DNA of 36,669 nucleotides. Origin: Candidatus Bathyarchaeota archaeon. GTDB taxonomy: Archaea > Thermoproteota > Bathyarchaeia > Bathyarchaeales > Bathycorpusculaceae. The first letter of the stretch is position 1; the number at the start of each line of letters is the position of its first letter. The position numbers were made by a program, and so were the translations under genes. The stretch covers positions 1 to 36,669 of the forward strand of contig JAUWJK010000005.1 of the NCBI GenBank assembly GCA_030607735.1, in the 5' to 3' direction. Shown here one piece after another: positions 8,900-17,267 of this stretch. The notes under the pieces were generated by a model. The model made no database searches and was not told the origin of the DNA. It worked only from the letters and a program-made list of their open reading frames with translations.

Positions 8900-8952
8900 C
8901 TAAATCTTTTGCTTTTTTTCTAATATATGCTACTATTTTAATTGGTGTTCAA

Positions 8953-9363
8953 ATGAGTGGAAACGTAGAAATCGAAAAACTAAAGTCAATATGCAGTGAC
9001 GCAAAAAAAGAAGGCAAACTTTCTGGGGCCAATCTGCGAAAATTATATGCTCTTTTTGGACAACGATTTACAAAAGCTCTTGATACACTAAAGAGTAATC
9101 GAGTGAAAAAATATATCTTCAAACCTGGATCCAAAACTGTATGGGTGGTTATTGGGCGCGAAAGAGAATATCTGGTAATTCCTGAAGCTGATTTTTGTAC
9201 TTGTGACGATTTTTACTATCGTGTTTTGGATAAGAAAATACACTTCTGTTATCACCTAATTGCCCAAAAAATTGGCCAAAATCTTGGTTGGTACGAATCA
9301 ATAGAAGAAAGCTCAGAGTTGTATAATTCTTTAATGAATGAATGGAAAAAAGCTACTACTTAA
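8953..9363 (+). CDS. SWIM zinc-finger protein
   Basis: A 136-residue protein with the SWIM signature CxCx(n)CxH: C82, C84, C99 and H101 (FCTCDDFYY ... HFCYH). SWIM domains bind nucleic acid or partner proteins. Stand-alone archaeal SWIM proteins of this size have been compared with Sws1, a recombination-mediator partner of Rad51 paralogues; that role is an inference here. The N-terminal half is helical and basic. ATG at 8953 is supported by GGTG 6 bases upstream. A tiny membrane-protein gene follows directly, so the two may be co-transcribed. Confidence 0.8.
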   Translation: MSGNVEIEKLKSICSDAKKEGKLSGANLRKLYALFGQRFTKALDTLKSNRVKKYIFKPGSKTVWVVIGREREYLVIPEADFCTCDDFYYRVLDKKIHFCYHLIAQKIGQNLGWYESIEESSELYNSLMNEWKKATT

Positions 9364-9404
9364 ATATTAATACGTTAATGATTAAACAGAAAAGGCTGAT
9401 CTTA

Positions 9405-9530
9405 ATGGATTTAAGTGCATATTTCCTAACATTCGAATATATTCTTATGGCGTCAATATTCATTGCTTTAGCATTAATTTTCTTGTACTCTTACTATGCA
9501 ACAGATGAAGAGCAAAAAAATAAGAAATAG
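9405..9530 (+). CDS. Small single-pass membrane protein (41 aa)
   Basis: Short reading frame with one hydrophobic segment (about residues 10-31, FEYILMASIFIALALIFLY), followed by a polar tail YYATDEEQKNKK. The frame extends upstream to 9342 overlapping the SWIM gene, but ATG at 9405 is preferred because TGATC sits 4 bases before it. No homologous family is recognised. The hydrophobic helix with a charged cytoplasm-like tail is typical of real small membrane proteins, yet length alone gives limited certainty. Confidence 0.5.
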   Translation: MDLSAYFLTFEYILMASIFIALALIFLYSYYATDEEQKNKK

Positions 9531-9582
9531 ACTCCAATTATTTTTTATGTATGAGTCTATCGGAGTTTTGCTATTTTTTTTT
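9529..9582 (+). terminator. Inverted repeat and T9 tract after the small membrane gene
   Basis: AGACTC (9529-9534) pairs with GAGTCT (9553-9558); an overlapping alternative pairs ACTCC (9531-9535) with GGAGT (9562-9566). A T9 run follows at 9574-9582. The T tract alone would suffice for archaeal termination. Confidence 0.4.
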
Positions 9583-9654
9583 AGAAATTTTCAATTCTGT
9601 ATTTAAATTGTTTTTGTTTTTCTGCAATTTTATATTTTTTTGAAAAACAAGTAA

Positions 9655-9660
9655 TTTATA
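9655..9660 (+). promoter_or_regulatory. TATA-like box of the RPA-like gene
   Basis: TTTATA about 35 bases before the ATG at 9695. The gene has no visible Shine-Dalgarno, so a short or near-leaderless transcript starting near 9683 is likely. Confidence 0.35.
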
Positions 9661-9694
9661 GTCCTTGCACCCTCTAACCGATTGACATTAGACT

Positions 9695-10546
9695 ATGATT
9701 GATGAAAAAATTATTAAAAAGATTCTATTAACGAATTCTGAAATAAATCGTGAAAAAATATTAAATGAATTGGCACTCGAAAAGTACAAAACTAGTAATC
9801 TAATTAATGACAATACTCTTCTTCGATTGATTGGAACCAGATATGGTGTTAAGAGTAAGCTTATGCCAAATTTTGATGGAAAACTTTCAATTTCTGATTT
9901 AACCCTTGGGTTATATAATGTTTCACTAATGGGACGGATAGTTGCTATTTTTCCCATAAAATTCTTCCAAGGTACTCGTCCCGGAAAATTAGTAAGTTTG
10001 ATTATTTCTGATAAGAATAACCTGCTTCGAGTTGTGATGTGGAATGAAAAGGCAGAATATGTGGCATCCAATAAACTAAAACCTGGTCAAATAATCCTTT
10101 TCTCTAAAGGTTATACTCGGGAAGATCCAAAAGGAAAGATTGAATTACATATTAGCCAGAAAAGTAAAGTAGATATTTTGCAAAATAATGTTAATTTGGA
10201 TGACTATCCTTCTATCAGAAAATTTTCCACAAACATTGGAAAAATTACTTCTAATCTACAAGAAGTTCACCTTATAGGTACTATTAAAAAAGTTTTTCCA
10301 GTTTCTAGGTTTTCTAGAGGTGACTCAAGTGAAGGAATAGTTCTTCGTTTTATATTATTTGATAAAACAGGTGAATTACCTGTGATTGTTTGGAATGAAA
10401 AAGCAGAACAATTGGAATCCATTATCAAGAAAAACGCAACTATACTGTTGGTAAACGCAAAAGTCAAATTAACTTCTAGTAACTCACTAGAGTTACATGC
10501 AACTTTTAATACTTACATTGATTTATTCAATGAAACAAAAGAATGA
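9695..10546 (+). CDS. RPA-like protein with two OB folds
   Basis: Predicted single-stranded DNA-binding protein. Two OB-fold repeats share the pattern VxLxGxIxxxFPxxxF...WNEKAE: the first about residues 68-150 (LMGRIVAIFPIKFF ... VVMWNEKAEYV) and the second about 190-275 (VHLIGTIKKVFPVSRF ... VIVWNEKAEQL). The near-identical VxxWNEKAE strand in both points to an internal duplication. An N-terminal helical ~60 residues precedes them. There is no zinc finger, unlike larger euryarchaeal RPA41. It could be the main SSB of this archaeon or an RPA paralogue. ATG start without a Shine-Dalgarno. Convergent with the dehydrogenase gene, 14 bases apart. Confidence 0.82.
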   Translation: MIDEKIIKKILLTNSEINREKILNELALEKYKTSNLINDNTLLRLIGTRYGVKSKLMPNFDGKLSISDLTLGLYNVSLMGRIVAIFPIKFFQGTRPGKLVSLIISDKNNLLRVVMWNEKAEYVASNKLKPGQIILFSKGYTREDPKGKIELHISQKSKVDILQNNVNLDDYPSIRKFSTNIGKITSNLQEVHLIGTIKKVFPVSRFSRGDSSEGIVLRFILFDKTGELPVIVWNEKAEQLESIIKKNATILLVNAKVKLTSSNSLELHATFNTYIDLFNETKE

Positions 10547-10560
10547 TGATATTTTATTAG

Positions 10561-11586
10561 CTAGAGTGTTTTAATTTTTTCAGCTATTTCATCACTCATT
10601 TTACTGGTAGTTGCAGAGCCCCCAAGATCTTTAGTTCTAACTTTTCCTTCCTTTAATACCTCAGTAACTGCTCTTTTTATTTTATTTGCTGCCTGTTTTT
10701 CGCCCAAATAGTCAATCATCATAGCTCCAGCCATTATCGTAGCAATAGGATTAACTACATTCTTTCCCGTATATTTTGGAGCAGAACCATGAACTGGCTC
10801 AAACATCCCATAATTATACCCAATATTAGCTCCAGCAGCTAAACCTAAACTACCGGTAACTTGAGCCGCTTCATCAGATAGTACATCACCAAACAAGTTT
10901 GTCGTAACTATTACATCATAAAATTCTGGTTTTTTAATCAGATGCATAGTCATAGCGTCAATATGTGCTTCATCAATTTTAACTTCAGGATACTTTGGAG
11001 CTAGCGACTTTACTGCATCTTTGAATATTTTTGCTGTTATCCTCAAAATATTGCCTTTATGAACATAAGTTAGATGTTTTTTTCTTTTTGATGCCAATTT
11101 AAAGGCATGTTCTGCAACTTTTAAGGAAGCTTCTCTTGTAATTATTCTAAGTGCAACGCCTACTCCTGGAGATAACTCGTATTCAATACCTGAATACATC
11201 CCTTCAGTATTTTCCCTGACAATTATTAAATCAATATTAGGTTTTAGAGCATCTACATTTGGAAAAGAGCGACAAGGTCTAACATTTGCAAATAAATCAA
11301 ACATCTTTCTTATTTGAACAGCTGCACTAACTGGTGCACCTGGTGTTTGAGGTGTTGTCATTGGACCTTTGAGGCAGGCATCAGTCTTTTTTAAGAGAGC
11401 TATGGTTTCTTTAGGCAAGTTTGTTCCGTATTTTTCTATGCAATAAAAACCTGCCTCTCCATACTTAAAATTAATTTTCAAATCAGTAGTTCCTACTAAA
11501 GCATCGATTACTTTTATTGTCGAATTGGTTACTTCTGGACCTATGCCATCGCCTTTAAGTGCTGCAATATTGTAAATTTTAGACAT
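10561..11586 (-). CDS. Isocitrate/isopropylmalate dehydrogenase family, likely isocitrate dehydrogenase
   Basis: Beta-decarboxylating dehydrogenase of 341 residues. Visible family parts: KGDGIGPEV at the N-terminus, IRKMFDLFANVRP (substrate arginines), VRENTEGMYSGIE (ENTEG favours isocitrate over isopropylmalate), NLFGDVLSDEAA (metal-binding aspartates) and EPVHGSAPKYTGKN. Near the substrate serine the segment reads SAAVQIR, where E. coli Icd has SLNVALR, so the Asn that contacts isocitrate is Ala here. The call therefore stays at family level. The sucCD pair about 3 kb away supports a TCA role. ATG start; GAGATC lies directly upstream. No partner gene shares its transcript. Confidence 0.82.
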   Translation of the reverse strand: MSKIYNIAALKGDGIGPEVTNSTIKVIDALVGTTDLKINFKYGEAGFYCIEKYGTNLPKETIALLKKTDACLKGPMTTPQTPGAPVSAAVQIRKMFDLFANVRPCRSFPNVDALKPNIDLIIVRENTEGMYSGIEYELSPGVGVALRIITREASLKVAEHAFKLASKRKKHLTYVHKGNILRITAKIFKDAVKSLAPKYPEVKIDEAHIDAMTMHLIKKPEFYDVIVTTNLFGDVLSDEAAQVTGSLGLAAGANIGYNYGMFEPVHGSAPKYTGKNVVNPIATIMAGAMMIDYLGEKQAANKIKRAVTEVLKEGKVRTKDLGGSATTSKMSDEIAEKIKTL

Positions 11587-11809
11587 GATCTCAATTCCTT
11601 CCTGTTTTTGTCTCTACATAAGTCTTTTCCTTTATCAGGATTACTGTTGCTTATCGCTATTCCTAAAATCTAGTAATTTCCTTCTCTTGTTTCATGATCC
11701 TAAAAAAAACGAAAAAATTAATATGAACAATATTGCTTTTTAGTAATGTTATTCGATCAACAGATATTTTATTTTGAAAATAGAATATTTGCTCTTTAAT
11801 TAATAAAGA

Positions 11810-12241
11810 TCATTTTACACAACTTGATTTTATATTCAATTCAGCTTCAGGTACAACATGGATCCACCAGTTAAGAGCTTTAAACGAATCTTCATAATAA
11901 ACTACAAGTCTTGCAACAGTATCAATTGGAGCATCCATTGGAACAGTGCCTGTCCACTTTAATGTTTCCTCTTCGTTGGGTTCAAGTTCTAAATATTGTG
12001 AATTTCCTGCTTGGGACCATTGCTTTCCCTCAAAAACAATACTTATGTTCCAACCGCCCTCATTTTTTCCAGTGTTTTCGAATCCAACTTCGACTGTAAA
12101 AAGCTCACCTTGAACCTTTTCAACAATTTCAGATTTTTTTTCAGAAAATTCTAAAGGATCAGTTGCTTTAGTAAATGAAAAATTAAACATCAAGATTAAA
12201 AGCACAGCTGAAAAAACTATCAAACTAAGCTTTCTTTTCAA
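11810..12241 (-). CDS. Secreted or surface-anchored small beta-sandwich protein
   Basis: 143 residues with a clear signal peptide: MKRKLSL, then a hydrophobic core VFSAVLLILMFNFSF, and likely cleavage after TKA or nearby. The mature part (EVGFENTGKNEGGWNISIVF ... LEPNEEETLKWTGTVP) looks like a CARDB/NEW3-type immunoglobulin-like domain as found in archaeal surface proteins. A lone Cys lies 3 residues from the C-terminus. The start is TTG at 12241 with AGGAAG upstream. No membrane anchor after the signal peptide. Not linked in function to its neighbours; the ligand is unknown. Confidence 0.7.
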   Translation of the reverse strand: MKRKLSLIVFSAVLLILMFNFSFTKATDPLEFSEKKSEIVEKVQGELFTVEVGFENTGKNEGGWNISIVFEGKQWSQAGNSQYLELEPNEEETLKWTGTVPMDAPIDTVARLVVYYEDSFKALNWWIHVVPEAELNIKSSCVK

Positions 12242-12350
12242 TGGTTTTTCTTCCTATCTTAATCCTAGTTTTTCCTTGTTATATCTCTTCTGAAAACTTC
12301 TTCTATAGAAAGGATAGAGAACAATTATCCACTTGCTCGCAATCTTAGAA

Positions 12351-13670
12351 TTATGGAGTTAATCTCGTTCTATCTCTAGGGTAGAGCGAAACTTCTCTGA
12401 TGTTCTCTTTTCCAGTAAGCAACATAGTAAGTCTTTCCAAACCAATAGCCCATCCCGCATGGGGGGGCATCCCATAATCAAAAGCTCTAAGGTGGTGCTT
12501 AAAACTTTCAGGATTTAACTCTTTTCTTTTTAACCTTTCGATTAGAAGTTCTTTTCTCGCAATTCTTGATCCACCTGAAACAATCTCGATCCATTTCCAC
12601 ATAAGGTCAAATCCTTCACATTTCTCTGGTGTGTCAGAATAAGGTTTTATGTAAAAAGCCTTTGAATTTGTAGGCCATTCGGTAATAAAATAGAACTGAG
12701 GGTATAATTTTCCTAGAACCCTGAGAGCTTCAGTGGGTATATCTTCCCCCCACTCAATTTTAATTCCCTCTTTTTTTAAATCAAGTAACACTTGATCATA
12801 AGTTAACCTCTTAAAAGGTATTGACGGGATTTCTAAAGTGTTATTTAGTATCTCTAATTCTCGTTTACACTTAGTATTTACGTTGCTACAAACTTGTTCA
12901 ATTACTTTTTCTAAAAGCTTCATTACTCCTATGGAATCAGAAAAAGCTTGCTCAATATCCACAGAAATAAATTCACTTAAATGTCTTCTAGTATGTGAAT
13001 CTTCTGCTCTGAAAAAAGGTCCAACCTCAAAAACCTTCTCAAGACTCATAACCAATTGTTCTTTATACAATTGTGGACTTTGTGCAAGAAAAGCTTCTTC
13101 ACCAAAATAATCAACAGAAAACAATTCGGCACCTCCCTCAGTTGCTGAAGCAATAATTCTTGGAGTGTGAACTTCCAAAAATCCTTCTTTGAAAAGAAAA
13201 TTTCTTATTGCTTCCACTGCATGGTGTTGTATTGTAAATATTGCAACATTTTGTTCTGAGCAAAGATCTAATGCTCTTGCATCCAAGCGAGCTTCTATAT
13301 TGGCTGGAGTTTTTCCTGTAATATCTAAAGGTAATTGAGTTTCGGCTGTTCCTAAAATTTTTATTTCATTTGGAATAACTTCAAAACCTCTAGGTGACAT
13401 TTTTGTTTCTTTTACTATTCCTTTAACACTAACACTATATCTTTTTTGAACAAAATCAGATTTGGATAAAACATCATTACCTACTTTTTTTCGTGGAATT
13501 GTGATTTGAATAGTTCCTGTTTTATCTTGTAATATTATGAAACGAATTCCGCCTAAATCTCGTATCTCTTGAACCCATCCGACGAGAGTAACTTCTTTTC
13601 CATTCAATTTCGTAGTTACATCATAAGAAAAATGAGTTCTGGATACCTCGCTAATTGTATCTATTTTCAC
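12351..13670 (-). CDS. aspS: Aspartyl-tRNA synthetase, archaeal type
   Basis: Class II synthetase that charges tRNA with aspartate. The N-terminal OB anticodon-binding domain (residues ~25-125) is followed by the catalytic core with ATEGGAELF, AQSPQLYK, FRAEDSHTRRHL and the C-terminal GLERLTM / YPRDRTRLTP. 439 residues, normal for archaeal AspRS. In the anticodon loop, P93 (PRGFE) takes the position where discriminating Thermococcus AspRS has Lys85. A proline there is associated with non-discriminating enzymes that also make Asp-tRNA(Asn). Q34 replaces Trp26. GTG start at 13670 with AAGGGAG 10 bases upstream. Downstream of the KH gene by 15 bases, in the alba-KH-aspS cluster. Confidence 0.95.
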   Translation of the reverse strand: MKIDTISEVSRTHFSYDVTTKLNGKEVTLVGWVQEIRDLGGIRFIILQDKTGTIQITIPRKKVGNDVLSKSDFVQKRYSVSVKGIVKETKMSPRGFEVIPNEIKILGTAETQLPLDITGKTPANIEARLDARALDLCSEQNVAIFTIQHHAVEAIRNFLFKEGFLEVHTPRIIASATEGGAELFSVDYFGEEAFLAQSPQLYKEQLVMSLEKVFEVGPFFRAEDSHTRRHLSEFISVDIEQAFSDSIGVMKLLEKVIEQVCSNVNTKCKRELEILNNTLEIPSIPFKRLTYDQVLLDLKKEGIKIEWGEDIPTEALRVLGKLYPQFYFITEWPTNSKAFYIKPYSDTPEKCEGFDLMWKWIEIVSGGSRIARKELLIERLKRKELNPESFKHHLRAFDYGMPPHAGWAIGLERLTMLLTGKENIREVSLYPRDRTRLTP

Positions 13671-13685
13671 GAATTAATTGCTCCC

Positions 13686-14195
13686 TTAATAGGCAAATTC
13701 GATACGCAGGGCAATTTTTCTTACTTTTTCAGCTATTTCCTTTATGGCTTTGAGATCAAAAGGAAGTTGCATACCACGTTTACGTTTTAAAATAACTCTT
13801 GTTTCAGTGGTGCCGTCAGGAAGCCAAATGGTGTTTATGGTTAGAATGTTAAGAGGCATAAATAAATCTTCAAGGAATTTTCTATCGTCCACTCCCTGTT
13901 CTAAAATACGAATAGATTTACCACTTTTTTCGCTAATTGCTTTAACAATTTTGCCTCCATAACCAAGTAATCGTGGTACATCACCATGTCCAACAACAAT
14001 TGCTAATGTTCTTCCAACATCAAATGCTTTGAAAAAACTAATATTTTGCAGAGATGGATATTTCTCTTCCAAAGATAACAGCAATCGAGCTATTTTTAAA
14101 TCTAATTTGCTGATTTCTCCGTCCTTAACTCTAGTTGAACACTTTTGGCATAGCATACCACTTTTTAAACAGAAACTACATAGTTCAGTTTTCAT
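13686..14195 (-). CDS. NusA-like KH-domain protein with N-terminal zinc knuckle
   Basis: Predicted RNA-binding protein of 169 residues. Four N-terminal cysteines (C6, C9, C16, C19: CSFCLKSGMLCQKC) suggest a zinc site. A KH-like module follows with a G-rich loop (LGYGGKIVKAISEKSGKSIRI), as in archaeal NusA-related proteins. The open frame extends upstream to 14255, but ATG at 14195 is chosen because GGGAGAGG lies about 6 bases before it and the upstream 20 residues look non-coding. It lies between alba and aspS on one likely transcript, consistent with a translation or transcription-elongation role. Confidence 0.82.
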   Translation of the reverse strand: MKTELCSFCLKSGMLCQKCSTRVKDGEISKLDLKIARLLLSLEEKYPSLQNISFFKAFDVGRTLAIVVGHGDVPRLLGYGGKIVKAISEKSGKSIRILEQGVDDRKFLEDLFMPLNILTINTIWLPDGTTETRVILKRKRGMQLPFDLKAIKEIAEKVRKIALRIEFAY

Positions 14196-14260
14196 ATATT
14201 TCCTCTCCCACTTTAAGGAGGCCCAATGGTGTGAATAATGTCTACCTTGAATCAATGATG

Positions 14261-14533
14261 TTATCTTTTTAAGGTTATCTCAATTGTGTTTACCTTAGAG
14301 GCTTGATACCCTTCACGAGGAAGTTGTTCTGTTCCAATACCAATCCTTGAAACTTTTATGTCAGGTAGAAATCTTCGTTTTACCACTTCTACCACATCAA
14401 TTGCGCCACTTATAGCTTTTCCACGGGTTTTTACACTAACTTCTTTTGAACCGCCATGAAATGAAGTTATACAAGCTAACACATAGTTCATTACTGGTTT
14501 TCTTCCGATCAACACTGAATCGGATTCTGACAT
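14261..14533 (-). CDS. albA: Alba chromatin/RNA-binding protein
   Basis: Archaeal nucleoid protein Alba (Sac10b family), 90 residues. The hallmark VLIGRKPVMNYVLA lies at residues 7-20, and the RFLPDIKVSRIGIGTE strand-turn and IEITLKR end match Sso10b. The acetylatable Lys16 of Sulfolobus Alba is Arg here, while the adjacent Lys17 is kept (K12). ATG start with AGGAG 9 bases upstream; a TATA-like TATTTATT lies near 14590. First gene of the alba-KH-aspS cluster, divergent from sucC across a 0.4-kb gap. Confidence 0.95.
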   Translation of the reverse strand: MSESDSVLIGRKPVMNYVLACITSFHGGSKEVSVKTRGKAISGAIDVVEVVKRRFLPDIKVSRIGIGTEQLPREGYQASKVNTIEITLKR

Positions 14534-14944
14534 CGGCTTTACTCCTAGTTTCCACGTTAATTTGGTTCGTTAAGCCTTTTTGTCCATAAATAAATACATT
14601 TTGGTGCTACTTCAGAATTATAATTTTGTAACTAAAATCTAAAAATAATAATAATTCCTGTTTTTTATCTAAAAACTTGTCTTTTATGGAGACGATTATT
14701 TTTAATGTTGTCCAACTTATCAAATAAATTGGTGGCGGCTATTTTTTTTAACTTTGTTACTTTTAACTCCATTACAACCTCTTATCTTCGTTCCATATTT
14801 ATTGCACTATTATCCTCTAATTGGAAGAATCAACAGAGATTCTTTTTTCCTTTTTTAACACCTAAACTTCCCTGTTCTTAGAAACATATTTACCTCAGAC
14901 ATAGGGTATAAAAACTTCAGCTATAATTTAATTCATGCAAATAG
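14534..14944. other. Divergent intergenic region between alba and sucC
   Basis: About 410 bases, strongly AT-rich. It holds the alba promoter side (TATA-like run near 14590) and the sucC promoter (14893-14922). No RNA gene is recognisable. A 58-codon frame at 14705-14881 (plus) and a 35-codon minus-strand frame lack convincing coding character. A short ATAATAATAAT run lies near 14644-14655. Confidence 0.5.
14893..14922 (+). promoter_or_regulatory. sucC promoter with TATA box, inside an element repeated near 21483
   Basis: TATAAAAA at 14907-14914, preceded by TAGGGT and CCTCAGA and followed by AACTTCAGCT. The TTG start is about 40 bases downstream. The three flanking blocks recur in the same order at 21483-21517, upstream of the RHH-like gene. 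Confidence 0.45.
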
Positions 14945-14953
14945 GTGTATTTT

Positions 14954-16099
14954 TTGAAGCTCTATGAATATGAGGCAAAATACATTTTAACAAAATATGG
15001 GATTTTGGTTCCAAAAGGGGTATTGGTTAATGATCATATTCTTCAAAATAAATCTGTTAATGAGCTTAAGTTACCTTTTGCAATTAAATCTCAAATTCTG
15101 GTGTCGGGACGACTAAAAGCTGGAGGTATTTTATTTAGTAATTCTATTAAACAGACAAAAGAATGTTTACAAAAACTTTTAGGATCAAAAATAAAAAATG
15201 AAATAGTCGACAGAGTTTTAATTGAAGAAAAAATCAATTTTATCAAAGAACTTTATTTTGGGATTGCAATAGATAGAAACCAACAAAGTTATGTTTCTAT
15301 CGCTTCAGAAATGGGGGGGATAGACATAGAACAAACATCTATAGATTTTCCCAAAAAGATTATTAAATTAACTATCAATCCCAAAAAAGGATTACAATTT
15401 TCTGACGCCAAAAAAATTTGTACAAAATTAGGTTATGCTGGAATTAGTCTTAAATCGCTTGCAAATATTCTTGTAAAATTATTTCAAATCGTTGAAGACT
15501 ATGACATAGAACTTGTTGAAATAAATCCTCTCGTGGAAACTACTAATGGCAATTTTGTTGCACTGGATTCTCGAATAATAATCGATGATAATGCGCTCTA
15601 TAGACATTCTGAATATAGAAAAAAGTCTTTTGAGCTTGGAAGGGAACTTGGATCTATAGAGATCGAAGCGAAAAAAGTAGGTTTGGTATACCTAAAACTT
15701 GATGGAGAAATAGGTATTATTGGAAATGGCGCAGGATTAGTGTTAGCCACTCTAGATATAGTGACATATTATGGTGGAAAACCAGCTAATTTCTTAGATT
15801 TAGGAGGAGGGGCATCTGTAGAACAAATTACCTTATCAATGAAAATTGTGTTGAATGACATTCAAGTGAAAGTCTTATTCGTAAATATTCTTGGAGGATT
15901 GACTCGCTGTGATGATGTTGCGAATGCAATTATTGCTACAATTACTGAAACAAAAGTAACAACACCAGTAATTGTTAGACTCCTTGGAACCAATGAAGAG
16001 CAAGGAAGAAAAATTCTTATAGAAAACGCAGTTGAAGTTTTTAATAACATGGAAGACGCTGCTATTAGAGCAATTGAAATTTCTAGGAAACAAAACTAA
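14954..16099 (+). CDS. sucC: Succinyl-CoA synthetase (ADP-forming) beta subunit
   Basis: ATP-grasp subunit that converts succinyl-CoA and NDP plus phosphate to succinate and NTP. The N-terminus KLYEYEAKYILTKYGI is the family signature. The C-terminal ligase domain shows NGAGLVLATLD, NFLDLGGGA and VNILGGLTRCDDVA. The frame opens at GTG 14945, but TTG 14954 is preferred: the GGTG at 14944-14947 is then a Shine-Dalgarno 6 bases upstream, and the protein starts exactly where the family does. 381 residues, typical length. sucD follows after 1 base. ADP or GDP specificity cannot be read with confidence. Confidence 0.93.
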   Translation: MKLYEYEAKYILTKYGILVPKGVLVNDHILQNKSVNELKLPFAIKSQILVSGRLKAGGILFSNSIKQTKECLQKLLGSKIKNEIVDRVLIEEKINFIKELYFGIAIDRNQQSYVSIASEMGGIDIEQTSIDFPKKIIKLTINPKKGLQFSDAKKICTKLGYAGISLKSLANILVKLFQIVEDYDIELVEINPLVETTNGNFVALDSRIIIDDNALYRHSEYRKKSFELGRELGSIEIEAKKVGLVYLKLDGEIGIIGNGAGLVLATLDIVTYYGGKPANFLDLGGGASVEQITLSMKIVLNDIQVKVLFVNILGGLTRCDDVANAIIATITETKVTTPVIVRLLGTNEEQGRKILIENAVEVFNNMEDAAIRAIEISRKQN

Positions 16100-16100
16100 T

Positions 16101-16976
16101 ATGGGAATCTTAATAGATGGTAACACTCGAGTTTTAGTTCAAGGAATTACAGGAGTCCAAGGCTCTCTCCACACTCAGTTTATGCTATCTTATGGAACAA
16201 AAATAGTGGCAGGAGTAAGTCCTGGAAAAGGAGGACAAATGGTGCAAAACATACCTGTTTTTAACACCGTTAAAGAAGCGAAAAAAAAATACTTGCCAAA
16301 CACATCAATATTATTTGTGCCTGCTCAATTTGCCGCAAAAGCCACTCGTGAAGCTATAGATTCTGGCATCAAGATTATTGTTATTATAACTGAGCACATT
16401 CCAATAAGAGATACAATACAGATTATTGCACATGCATCACAAAATGACGCTATTGTAATAGGTCCTAATAGTCCTGGTATAATAAATCCCAAAAGTTGTA
16501 AACTTGGAATAATGCCTGGTCACATTTTTAAATTAGGAAATGTAGGCTTAATTTCTCGAAGTGGAACATTAACCTACGAAATAGCTTATGGTTTAACCCA
16601 AAAAAATCTAGGTCAATCAACTTGTGTTGGTATTGGCGGTGACCCAATAACTGGTATCTCTTATATCGACTGTTTAAAACTTTTCAGAGATGACACTCAA
16701 ACAAAGGCTATAGTGTTAATCGGAGAAATTGGGGGGAATTTAGAAGAGAAAACTGCCGACTTTTTAAAGAATAATAGTTATTCTAAACCAATTGTGGCAT
16801 ATATAGCTGGTCGGACTGCTCCGGCAGAAAAACGAATGGGTCATGCAGGGGCAATAATAATGGGTCGCACAGGAACGGCAGAACATAAAATTAAAGCCTT
16901 TAATGATGTTGGAATACAAACAGCTGAAAAACCCGGAGATATAGCCAAATTGCTACGCCAAATAATCGATAAATAA
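16101..16976 (+). CDS. sucD: Succinyl-CoA synthetase alpha subunit
   Basis: CoA-binding and phosphohistidine subunit. GITGVQGSLHTQ near residue 16 belongs to the CoA-binding Rossmann fold. RSGTLTYEIA and VGIGGDPI are present, and the phosphorylated His is in MGHAGAII near residue 248. 291 residues, usual size. The open frame reaches back to 16032 inside sucC, but ATG 16101 gives the standard MGILIDGNTRVLVQG start one base after the sucC stop, so the pair is translationally coupled. No extra ACD-like domain is present. Confidence 0.94.
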   Translation: MGILIDGNTRVLVQGITGVQGSLHTQFMLSYGTKIVAGVSPGKGGQMVQNIPVFNTVKEAKKKYLPNTSILFVPAQFAAKATREAIDSGIKIIVIITEHIPIRDTIQIIAHASQNDAIVIGPNSPGIINPKSCKLGIMPGHIFKLGNVGLISRSGTLTYEIAYGLTQKNLGQSTCVGIGGDPITGISYIDCLKLFRDDTQTKAIVLIGEIGGNLEEKTADFLKNNSYSKPIVAYIAGRTAPAEKRMGHAGAIIMGRTGTAEHKIKAFNDVGIQTAEKPGDIAKLLRQIIDK

Positions 16977-17085
16977 ATTGTTAGTCTTAGACTTTATTTT
17001 GTAGTAATTATAACCAAGGAAATTATGCAAAAAGTATATTTGAAAGGTAACTATCTGACTCATAGTAAACTTTGAGGTTCATCAA

Positions 17086-17247
17086 ATGCCAGTACTGGAT
17101 CCAATTAAGAAAGCAATAGCGCAAAAAGCAAGGCTTCATATGAAAATCTGCAGATTTTGTGGTGTAAGAAACGCTGCAACTGCTACAAAATGTAGAAAAT
17201 GTAAACGCAAGAATCTCAGATGGAAGAAACGAGAACTCGTGAAATAA
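17086..17247 (+). CDS. rpl40e: Ribosomal protein eL40 (L40e)
   Basis: 53-residue zinc-ribbon protein of the large subunit, missed by simple length filters. It starts MPVLDPIKKAIAQKARLHM, and the four zinc cysteines are C22, C25, C36 and C39 (CRFCG ... CRKCKRK). It is highly basic, typical of archaeal eL40 without the ubiquitin fusion of eukaryotes. ATG at 17086 with GAGGT 8-9 bases upstream. Monocistronic; convergent with the DUF116 gene 20 bases away. Confidence 0.92.
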   Translation: MPVLDPIKKAIAQKARLHMKICRFCGVRNAATATKCRKCKRKNLRWKKRELVK

Positions 17248-17267
17248 TTTTTTCTTTTTATTTATTT

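Noticed and set aside
10544-10560. TGATGAT at the RPA-IDH junction as a C-box of a C/D RNA
   Set aside because: No D box (CTGA) at the right distance; it is the end of coding sequence in a 14-base convergent gap.
14644-14655. ATAATAATAAT short repeat as a possible repeat array
   Set aside because: Only a few units of a low-complexity triplet; no spacer structure, so neither CRISPR nor a meaningful tandem array.
14705-14881. 58-codon plus-strand frame between alba and sucC
   Set aside because: No ribosome site, odd Phe/Ser-rich sequence, and it runs into the sucC promoter area. Likely chance in AT-rich DNA.
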